A stretch of 64,000 bases of DNA from Plicaturopsis crispa FD-325 SS-3 (Eukaryota; Basidiomycota; Agaricomycetes; Amylocorticiales; Amylocorticiaceae): positions 2,268,248 to 2,332,247 of the forward strand of contig KN832555.1 in NCBI GenBank assembly GCA_000827205.1, in the 5' to 3' direction. Below are positions 48,311 to 56,932 of this stretch, one piece after another. The translations under genes were made by a program, and so were the position numbers. How positions within the stretch are numbered: position 1 is the stretch's first letter; every line of letters starts with the position of its first letter. The notes beneath the pieces are model-generated. The model was not told where the DNA came from. It was given only the letters and a program-made list of their open reading frames with translations, and ran no database searches.

Positions 48311-51300
48311 CTATTCAAACAAGTGGCGTGGTACGAGGTACATCTCGTGGCCCTCAAATATGTCGAACACGTCCGCTACGAATCTCCCCAGTCTCTTCGC
48401 AACCTTCTTACTGCCACAGAGCTTCCGGAGTCGATCCAAAGCAGGCGCGTTCCCATCGCCGCTTGCAGTCCCTCGCGCGTCAATTATCTGCGCGTCCTCT
48501 AGAAACCGTTTCCGTAGGCAAGCCAAGTCCCCATTCCCGTCGCATATCAAGAGTGCGTGGCATTCGTCTTCCACCCCAACGTGACAGAATCTGCATAGCC
48601 GCCATTCCCTAGGGATGCGTTTGCGGTACCGTTCATCCCAGCGCCCTCGTTCCACCGCAAAGGGCGTGTCCCCTTGCAGCAGCCGGGTCAACGCTTTCCG
48701 GTGGCGTGCAATCGGTAGGAAGAGATAGTGACGGAACGCCATCGCAGTGACCTGTAGTCGCCCGATGCCGTCCGTTTCGAGCCTGTGATGCAGCAAGTAT
48801 GTTTTCGGGGAGTCCAGCAGGCATTTCTGTAGCCATGTGTCGCACGATAGTTTGACCGCGTCGATTGTTGCCAAGAGTCCGTCCTCTGTCATCAGATGAT
48901 CGGGTAGTAGTACGGGCGTCGGCAGCGAGCAAAGGACATGTCGCAAGTCACCAACCCAGCACGCTCGGCCACGTCGTGCCAGCGCCAGCGAGTCCAGCAA
49001 CGCTGCACGAGCAAACCGCCTCTCGGGCAATCCAATTAGGTACCGTGCGTATCGCAAGGCCAGAGTGACGCGCCTGAACTTGATGGGGAGTACTCCAGTT
49101 TCCGTGAATAAGGTGCAAATTAGTCCTCTGCGATTCACCCCCAGTAGTCTCCGAAGGAACGAGTGCTGCGCGTCCTCGAGCTCTTTCAGCAAGCCCTCGT
49201 CGACGTCCAGAGCTACTTCGCACCCCGAGATCAGGTGCGGGTCGACACGGGCCATATAGAGTTGCCTTCCTTCGAATGCGGGCATCGCTCCAATTCTGTG
49301 TTCCACCGCAAAAATCGCATGGGACATGTTTACTGCCTTGGACGCCTTTGTTATGTAGTGCTCTGCAAATATATTCCGGTGCGTCGACCGGAACCATACG
49401 CCGACATACTTGTAGCAGTCGACGAGCGTGATTGTGGTGTCGCCTATGTGAATAGTTGGTATAGGCGTCGGTATCTCCCCGAAGATCATCCAACTGCATT
49501 TGAGCGCCGCGATCACCATAAAGTTGACACTGCACCATATCATGAATGTCGCAATCTTCCGTTGGACACCAGCCGCGGTGGTCGACCAGATCGCCACGTC
49601 GTCCGCCTGTGCGACAAAAGAGACACGCCTTCCGTTCAGCATGATGTCGTCGACGTCCTCTGGCACGTTACAGTCGGCGAAATATAGGTTCCAAAGCCCA
49701 GGGGACGCCGTGTCGCCAGTCAGCAGCCCCACCAGCGACGCGAACTCAGCGGAGGTCATCTTTCCATGTCGCACCAGGTACGCCATTTGCGCATACAGCT
49801 TTCGCATCCAGTCAAAGAGAGGTCCACCCCCTCCCCTTCGGTACAGTTTGATCCATAGCGTTGCCAAGTCCGTCGACGGGAATGCGTTCTTCAAGTCAAT
49901 GAACACCACGAAGAGAGGCTTCCCCAGGGATCTTGCTTTGTCAATCGCGCAGCGTAACACCAGCGAGTTGTCGTTTGTACGGTGGTTCTCCTGGAAACCG
50001 TTCTGGTAGTCCGGGATTATGTCCTCTGCCAGTGCCCACTCTCTGTAGCGTCGATCCACTAGCAGGGTGAGTACCTTTCCCACCGTCGTTCAAGTCAGCT
50101 CCATGACACGACGGTATATCCAGCACATTGCAAGTACCTTGAGCAGGCACGACTCGAGGCCAATTATCCTATAGCTCTCCGGATCCCGTTCGGGCTTGCC
50201 CGTCTTCAGTATTCCAATCAGGATTGTCCTCGTCCATATTCTGGGAGTGTCGATCTCTGTGATGCAGGTATTGAAGAGCTCTAGGATAATCTCGTTTGGT
50301 ATTGTCATGATCTCTCCGTACGACACGCGGTCCAACCCCCTCGCACTCGTCGGCTTGTGCTTCCTGATCGTCCGTTTGGCCCATTGCATCTCCTCCTCCG
50401 TGAATACACGCGAGAAGAACTTCTCCGCCGTCCGGTCCACTGTCGTCGACGGGAGAGCACTGATCAGCCAGGTGTTGTGTTCGTGGATTCCCATGTCGAA
50501 GTGCGCAGGAGGTACACTCGGTGGGTTCAAGCGTCGCTCGAACACTCCCATCAGCTGGGATGCGGAGACGCGAATTGCCCGCACTTTAGCATCTGTCCAC
50601 TTGCGGATGAGCACCCAGAACTCCCCGTTGCTTTCGCATGCCAGTAACTCCAGCAGGTTAGCGTGTTTCGCCATTCGCTCCCTGTTCCGACCACGCCGTT
50701 TTTCGAGTATGCCGTCGTCGATGTCGTTCACGCCCCCGATGTCGGTGTCCCTCGGTCGTGTCGTCTCTTGGACCTTCATAGTCGTCGTCACTTTCGCCAT
50801 AGCCAGTGTCGGCCTCCCACTGGCATCCGCTCCCACGGGAAGACTCCACTCGTCCACCACCGCCAGGGCCAGATTCATCGTGAGAGAAGCTCTGGCGAGA
50901 TTCGCAGCGGCGCAGGCGTGTTTGTTCAACCGTCGGTCGTCAACCATCATGAACGCCGTTGGCGCGCTGCGGTCGTGCAGAGCCTTCACCCCCAGGCGCA
51001 TCAGGTCGCCGTCTTTCCCCGGCCATCCTTGTGCCGCATTTCTTCCAGCGCGTACGCAGAACGCAAGAATTACAAACCGCGAAGGTGTGTACACAGCCAG
51101 TGCTCGTCTCGCAGGGATTCGACTCAGTGCCCGGAGCACCCCCATTATTATCGCTCTGTTGTCGGTCTGATCCCCCGCGAAGTGCAGCGCCTCGTTCTTC
51201 GGGCTCTTCTCTCCCCAGTATATTCCGACCGCAGCTCTCCTATGAGTTGTATCACCCGTCGATGTCGAAGAGCAGATATACACTGGGATAGCCGGTCCGT

Positions 51301-52237
51301 TGTCGTGCACTACTCCATAAAGCTCGTTCGTCGCTTCTGTCTCGCTTTGTGCAGCCTTGCGAGCACGATCGAGGAGCAGATCCAGTTTCGACGCGGCGGG
51401 CGGTGCCGGACGAAAGACGCCTAGCTCCTCATCCTCGTCCTGGTCGCTGTTGCTCTCGTACCCCGGGAATTCCATTCGCACGGTAAGTATTGCATGGTCC
51501 GACCAGTCTGTCTTCTCGCTGACACTCATCGATTTGATAGCGTCGAGTAGTCTCGACGAACAGATAGCGAAGTCAATTACAGAGCATCCGTTTGTTTGGA
51601 ACGATGTGAACGCTCCCGGCGAGCTGTCTTCGAGCCAAGTGCCGTTTAGGATCGCAAGTCGTGCGCTGTTGCACATGCGCAGCAGCCAACGTCCTCGTGT
51701 GTTAGGCACCCCATCGTCTTCGGAGGAACGTCCCAATCCGCATCGGCGCGGTGTCAGGCTGCCAATTCGGGCGTTAAGATCGCCCATGAGGAGCACAGGC
51801 TTCTCAGGGTTTGTGGTACAGAATGTCACGACGTCCCGTAGTCTGTCCTCTGGATGTATTTGCGACCATTCGTGCCAGTTCGAACCAGTCGGTAGGATAT
51901 ACGAGCCAATGACGAACATGTCGTCGAGATCCAGGACAAGTAAGTCGGGCCCCGAGAGATCCTTCCTGACCTCGCAGTGAAGGCAGTCTCTAATGATCGC
52001 CGCCACTCCTCCTCCTAGCCGTCGTAGGCCAGTTCGATCGGGTCGTGGTGCGGATACGATGGAGTACCCTTCCGGCAGGGTCAGAGTCTCTTCCTGGCCA
52101 GTGCGCAGCCATGTTTCGTTGAGGAGGAAGATGTCCGATGTCTGTATCAGTTTCACTATTTCCTCGTCCTCGAGTTTCTCTCCAACAGTTCCCCGAATAT
52201 TCCAGGATTTTATTATCAGACTAGGAAGATAGACAGT
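48311..52237 (-). pseudogene. LINE ORF2: APE endonuclease, RNase H-like domain, reverse transcriptase (one nonsense codon)
   Basis: The frame opens after TAA at 52240-52238 and runs 1309 codons, interrupted only by TGA at 50092-50090. Downstream sequence stays in the same frame. Endonuclease: SWNIRG, LLNETWL, GDLNARIG and SDHAIL carry the expected Asn, Glu, Asp and His. An RNase H-like segment (51286-50879) follows with AVGIYWG, QTDNRA and YTPSRFVI. RT: FIDLKNAF (motif A), GDTASPGLWN (motif B) and QADD (motif C, 49609-49598). The C-terminus has a CRFC...ECHALLIC zinc knuckle. No ATG precedes SWNIRG, so initiation is unclear. The first in-frame Met is inside the endonuclease. Confidence 0.88.
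50879..51286 (-). other. RNase H-like domain without catalytic acids, inside LINE ORF2
   Basis: Located between endonuclease and RT. The scaffold is readable: AVGIYWGEKSP, HFAGDQTDNRA, RALAVYTPSRFVI, NAAQGWPGKDGDLMR, APTAFMMVDD. The four acidic positions of RNase H (Asp of strand 1, Glu of the first helix, Asp of the YTDS motif, Asp of the last helix) appear replaced: VYICSS, RAIIM, YTPS and NKHACAAAN. It is inferred from motif spacing only. Confidence 0.65.
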
Positions 52238-52275
52238 TTAATAAGAAATCACATCTAATAAGCACAGCGAGCGAT

Positions 52276-53412
52276 CTACCATCCGGCGCCGCCGCCCTGC
52301 GTTGAGTTCCGGGTGTTACCCCCATTGTTCACCGTTACCATCTTCGCCGTCATCCCTTGCATTTCTGCGGGCGCGTTTGTCTGAATCGTCTGCACCAGCG
52401 TGTACGCCGCGGTGTACTCGCGAAAGCGGATGCTAAGCACCCCTTGGTCCTCCCGAAGTCGTATGGCATTCACGATACTGCCTTGGGAGATGTGTCCGAC
52501 GAGGTCACAAATTTGCCTAGCCAGCTCGCGAGGGTCGCCGCGATCTGTCACTGAGCTGACCAGCACGTCCCAGAACTCTCTTCCCATCGGACGGGGCCTC
52601 TTGTTGGGGGTGAAGGGGGCCTCGCGGTCGTCTCTATTTGCCGACATCGATGGCCCGGCGTGGGCGTTCGGTGCGCTTGTGTTGAAGGACGCGACTCTGC
52701 CCGTGGTGCTCTCCGAAGCGTTAAAACTTGCCGCCTGGGGCGCTCTTCTTTCTCCATACGCCTCAGCGGAGCGACGTGACTCCTCTCCGCCAGACGCCTC
52801 AGGACCGCGCACTGTGGTTGAGGGTGCCGCAGCGATGTCGCGTATTGCAGAGCCAATCATCTCGCCCACGGATGTTACCGTTGGCAGGGAGTCGATGGCG
52901 CCAATCACGCGGTCCAGTGTGGACCTCGTCGCCGCCATGGTTTCGTATAGATTGCGGAAGGTAGGGTCGTCCTCGAGTGCTAGGCTGCGCGAGGGGGGAG
53001 CGTCCGTGGCGGCGCGAAGGTCCTTTATCATGAGCTCTAGTCCGCGTAGTCTGTCGTCATTGAGCCGAGCATTGGTCACTTCTGATCGCCGCAGGTTGAG
53101 CACCGTGCGGGCCATGACACCTTCGTTTTCCGTAAGTCGTTGCCGCGAAGCGCCCGCGTTCTCTCCCGGCGCCGCAGGAGTCATGCTCAGAGCATTGTAT
53201 GTGTCAGCGTCGCTCGCTGCACTCGCATTGGCCAAGGACGCCGTCGATGAGTCTAGTGGAATTGTCGCTGGGCGCTCCTTTCCCTTAGCCTTGATTGTTC
53301 CCCCAGCCTTCGAGACCGCTTTGGAGGACTGCTTGCGCAGGCTTCGGGTTGTGGAAGGGGGCGGAGCTCCCTTGGCGGATTGTATTGACGCGGCGTCCGC
53401 GTCCACGTCCAT
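52276..53412 (-). CDS. LINE ORF1 (gag-like RNA-binding protein)
   Basis: 378 residues, intact. The N-terminus is Ala/Ser/Lys-rich and disordered. The middle has charged helices (RTVLNLRRSEVTNARLNDDR) that could form a coiled coil. The C-terminus, ICDLVGHISQGSIVNAIRL through VLSIRFREYTAAYTLVQTIQT, has an RRM-like beta-alpha-beta look, and no CCHC knuckle is seen. By analogy with L1-type ORF1 it would coat element RNA. Identification rests mainly on position before ORF2. It ends TAG at 52278-52276, out of frame with ORF2. Confidence 0.75.
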   Translation of the reverse strand: MDVDADAASIQSAKGAPPPSTTRSLRKQSSKAVSKAGGTIKAKGKERPATIPLDSSTASLANASAASDADTYNALSMTPAAPGENAGASRQRLTENEGVMARTVLNLRRSEVTNARLNDDRLRGLELMIKDLRAATDAPPSRSLALEDDPTFRNLYETMAATRSTLDRVIGAIDSLPTVTSVGEMIGSAIRDIAAAPSTTVRGPEASGGEESRRSAEAYGERRAPQAASFNASESTTGRVASFNTSAPNAHAGPSMSANRDDREAPFTPNKRPRPMGREFWDVLVSSVTDRGDPRELARQICDLVGHISQGSIVNAIRLREDQGVLSIRFREYTAAYTLVQTIQTNAPAEMQGMTAKMVTVNNGGNTRNSTQGGGAGW

Positions 53413-53535
53413 TGTTTCCGTCGGGCGAGTGTTCGCTCCCAGACCAGCAACAGGGCCGCTACAAGGCCATAATTAGTCTCGCGGACCAATCTAGGTGTTT
53501 GCATAGCGATGTACCTCATTTGCACCCGGTCAATA

Positions 53536-55021
53536 TCATACGATTAAATTCTGTTGAGAGGATACAGAGGTGTTTGCTGTGGCTACTCCCAGTGCACGGT
53601 CCGGCTTAGAGCAGATTTTGAATATTCTGACATCTTCGGCAGCACCGCCTTCAGGGAGCCCACCAAACATCTGACTGTCGAAATGCGCGTCCACGCGCTT
53701 GAGATGCAGGCTCTCCGCTGCGGACACAGAAGCGATCAGTATCACGAATGGCATGGCGTGAAAAAAAAAACACGCACCGGCAGTATTGGTGAACATGTCC
53801 AGAGTACCCGCATTCCTGACGGTTAGCGCAACATATGCAACGCGTGCGCTATCACCCGGCAGCGGTGCATTTAAGAGAGAGTGCAAAGTCTCTACTAAGG
53901 GAGCAATAAGTTCGGGGTCGAATACCTGCCATGGAATAAGAACTCGTCCGCGTCTGTATTTCAAGATGCTCACAATATCGGCACCGAGAATGATGTCCGC
54001 GTCATGGGTAAGGGCGGCTGGAATATCTCCCCACTCGAGCTGAGAGCACTCGACTTCACGTCTACTAGACAAATCTAGGGTGCATACGGGACAAATGAAT
54101 GGCGAAACGGGAGATCCAAAATAAACACGTACTACATGGTAGGCCGACGTTTGCACGGCATCTGCCTAGAACTTCTTCATTGTTGTCCGTCAAGCACAAG
54201 GAGCCACCACTGCCTTCTGTTCCGTACAGATGCTGGATGCTCGCACACACTATGCCCAGGACGCCCGTTCCACAGCCAAGTTCAAGTACGTTCTTGTCGA
54301 TAATCATCTCTAAGAGATGCAACTGCTCAGTCCTCAAGAAACGCGCTAATAATCGAAGGAATTTCCTACCTGGGTGCGATATGATATAATGGGATAGCAC
54401 AAGGCCAGCGCCCCAAGTCCTAAGTCCTGTCGTACCATTTTCTATGGTGGTGCGGGATTCCAGCAGTGTCGTAGTATTCCAATTGCTCAAATTGACAGCT
54501 CCGTGCGCATCTGGAGTGTCTCTTATCTTCCAGAAATGTGTCGCATAACACGGAGGCGGGGGCAGGCCGCCGCTGGAGGTCGTAATTAGGTACACGCGTT
54601 GGGACGTCGGTTTCAAACATACGCGGATAACGAGGGCAAGAGGGAGACATAATGATCATATATCCGGGAATCGATTTCAACGTCCTTCAAAGCGGATCCA
54701 AACATGAGCATCGAAGTGGACGGTATTGACGACGTCGCGTGCCTCGTCAGTCTTCAAAAGTGCCCCCTCCAGGTTATGGATAGCCCATTTCCAAAAAGTG
54801 TGCTCATAGAGACTAGAGGGTGGGTAGGCTCGCAGGTGTGTATTGCACAAGATATCGTCGACAAGAAAGTCGTTGATGTCGCGCAACGGTGTCTTGGACG
54901 GAAAAGTAAGATGCCTAGGCGGCACTAGCGCGCAGTACCCTCGCAGCAAACGGAACGTATCCTCAGATAGACCGCGTCTTGGAGAGACTTCCAGTTCTCT
55001 AGCAGGCGAATGTAGAGGCAT
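53536..55021 (-). CDS. eEF2 lysine methyltransferase EFM3 (FAM86 family)
   Basis: Six exons: 55021 to about 54734, 54684-54623, 54572-54370, 54309-54133, 54074-53778, 53717-53536, about 402 residues. The N-terminal region reads LLRGYCALVPPRHL and YEHTFWKWAI. The methyltransferase core has ENGTTGLRTWGAG, VLELGCGTGVLGI, CLTDNNEEVL, QLEWGD and DADIILGADIV. It ends VAYVALTVRN ... EDVRIFKI followed by 27 extra residues up to the stop. Family knowledge: EFM3/FAM86 methylates a Lys of elongation factor 2. The first exon end and the start codon are uncertain. The retrotransposon begins immediately downstream, so the extra tail may come from changed 3' sequence. Confidence 0.85.
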
Positions 55022-55171
55022 AGATATATGTACACAGCAGATGAGACAGACCAACGCACGGACCCAGGAACTTGAAGGTGAAATCCGTACCGAGCGTGCT
55101 TGGCCCGCCCTGAAGTGGCGCACGTGGCATGTCAGAAACCTCTGATTTTTCTCGGTTACAAGTGGACCAGC
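55022..55171. promoter_or_regulatory. Bidirectional promoter, EFM3 and mitochondrial Bot1
   Basis: Only 150 bases separate the two diverging start codons, so both genes must share control DNA here. No TATA box is visible. Confidence 0.5.
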
Positions 55172-56721
55172 ATGTTTGCTCCAACACGACGTCTGCCATC
55201 CTCTCTTTCTCTCGTCTCATGCTGCCGTACCGCCGCAGGTGCCTCCCGTAGCGCGTCTACCGCTGCAGGGACGCCGTCTAGACGGTCCAAGGACGACGAC
55301 AGATCCGAAGGCAACAAACCGAGGTTCGTCGCTGGCCCGTCCTACTGGGACTGGATCGCGAACCCCGAAAATACTCGGGAATGGGAGCAGAATACCCCCC
55401 GTAATTTCCTTGGGAAGACACATGTAAGCAATATCCGAGCTTGAGACACGGATGGCTCTGTCTGACGAACATACATAGCCATTTCCTTTGAACCCGTCAT
55501 TTAAACCTCCAATACCCGTTTCCGACAAACTGCGGACGAAAATCTACGTCGAGTTCATGACTGACCCACAAGAGAACAACGTCCGCGTGTTATCCGATAA
55601 ATACCAGCTCAGTCTCAAGCGGGTGGACGCAATACTTCGGCTGAAAGGCTTGGAGGCTCATTGGATCAAGGTTCGTACCCTCGGTCAGTCGTCTTGCCGT
55701 TCGAAACGGCCCATTCGTGATGTTTCAAACGATTAGTCTTTAAGACACCTACATGGTTACAATTTCATGCAATTGCATTCTGATACACTCTTTCTGCCTC
55801 CATTCATATCACTGAACGAGTACTGACTACAACTTTCTTGCAGGTAAATAGTGCAATACATGTCATGAGATGTAAAAAACGCTGACCGTTGTTTTGTGCT
55901 CTCGTGGCTGTCTAGGAGGTTAGTGTCTTTTCTTCGAGCTTGCCTTCACACCGTCCTAGGTTTCCAGGAGGCTATATAATGGTCCGCGGAATATCAATAC
56001 GTCTACGGTGCCCTTGCATCGTCCGGATTATAGTTCAAATATCTCCGCACCCCTTACCAATTCTCCTTCCTCCATCATTGTCCTCTCTTGTTAGTCGCTA
56101 AATTTGCTGAACATCCGCCATTTCAGAAAAAAACTGTTCAAACTGGATTCGTCAAGGGGATGGAAGGCCTACTTGGCTGTTCAACATTGGGAAATGCACA
56201 AGAGGAACGCAACCCGAACTATATTCCAGGCGACGACTCTGAACCCGAATTTATCGACATCAAGCGTTATGATGTCACCTTGGCCGACAAACTTGATGAA
56301 GTAGACGGCGACGACAAGTCGCGCCTGCGGTATCAGCGCATGTTCTGGGAGCCTGTAGCTGAGAGTGACGAGGTAGGCAAATTCGCACTGTTTTGACCAG
56401 ATAGTAACTCAATGCCTCGTACTCTAGGACGCCATTATGCCCGAAATACTCGAGCGTGCAAGGCAGGACCAAATCAAGGCGAAAGACGAGGCTCGGTTGG
56501 CCAAGTCAGGCCCCAAGTATTTGCCCCGCAGCCACCCGCATGTCCCTCAGGTAGAGGGCTCGGGTACCGAGCTCTATACCACGAAGCCTGGGCACGTCAC
56601 TATCAAGTTTGTGGACGTGGGCGGGAAGTTCCTCGACGTGCATGATGTGGACCGCAGGAGAAAGGAGGGTGAACGGAGGCGGAACCGGAGGATTGCTCGT
56701 CGCGAGAAGAACACGCTTTGA
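55172..56721 (+). CDS. Mitochondrial small ribosomal subunit protein mS45 (Bot1-like)
   Basis: Exons 55172-55423, 55479-55670, 56127-56372 and 56428-56721, giving 327 residues. The N-terminus is Arg/Ser/Ala-rich and looks like a mitochondrial targeting peptide (MFAPTRRLPSSLSLVS). Core: YWDWIANPENTREWEQNTPR, PFPLNPSFKPPIPVSD, LSLKRVDAILRLKGLEA, QTGFVKGMEGLLG. It ends VDRRRKEGERRRNRRIARRE. This matches the Bot1p/mS45 family of the mitoribosome small subunit. The second intron is 456 nt, unlike all others here (45-65 nt), and contains a juxtaposed CAG|GTAAAT at 55841-55846. Confidence 0.85.
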
Positions 56722-56932
56722 GGATGTCCTTCAACACCCACATATCGAGCATATTCCTTCCCATCTACTTTTCTACTGTTATTAGTTGCTTTAATATGTC
56801 AACGGTCGTATGCGATTCGCAGTCGTGGTCATAAGTATGTATAACGAGGTTACAGGTGCGCTCCTAGACATGCGTGTTTTACAGGCTTGACCCTCTGAGG
56901 CTGCGCCAGTCAGTCTGAGTAAGTAAGTTACC
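56722..56932. other. Spacer between convergent genes
   Basis: 3' ends of the mitoribosomal gene (+) and the transporter gene (-). Nothing else is seen. Confidence 0.45.

Larger units (their letters stand above)
48006..53500 (-). mobile_element. Non-LTR retrotransposon (LINE) with ORF1 and EN / RNase H-like / RT ORF2
   Basis: About 5.5 kb on the minus strand: short 5' leader (beyond 53412), ORF1 (53412-52276), a 38-nt gap, ORF2 (52237-48311), 3' UTR and a tetranucleotide tail. There are no LTRs. The 5' edge is uncertain and I could not find a target-site duplication. It lies between the end of EFM3 (53536) and the start of the WSS1-like gene (47794), all on one strand, so it does not break either frame. 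One in-frame TGA in ORF2 is the only disabling change seen, suggesting a recent copy. It resembles the agaricomycete LINE groups with an APE endonuclease. Confidence 0.88.

Noticed and set aside
50196-51170. 324-codon plus-strand frame inside the LINE
   Set aside because: Antisense to the endonuclease/RT frame, which has clear motifs; the opposite reading has none.
52400-53476. 358-codon plus-strand frame opposite LINE ORF1
   Set aside because: Mirror of an Ala/Ser-rich GC-rich frame. ORF1 is placed correctly ahead of ORF2, whereas this one has no partner.
47990-53520. Target-site duplication around the LINE (CATATCGC left, CATAGCGA right)
   Set aside because: The two stretches differ at several bases and are not exactly at the element ends.
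54600-54640. Frameshift in EFM3 between SLLPSLSAYV and the next exon
   Set aside because: A 50-nt intron with GTATGT donor (54622) and CCAG acceptor restores the frame without any lesion.
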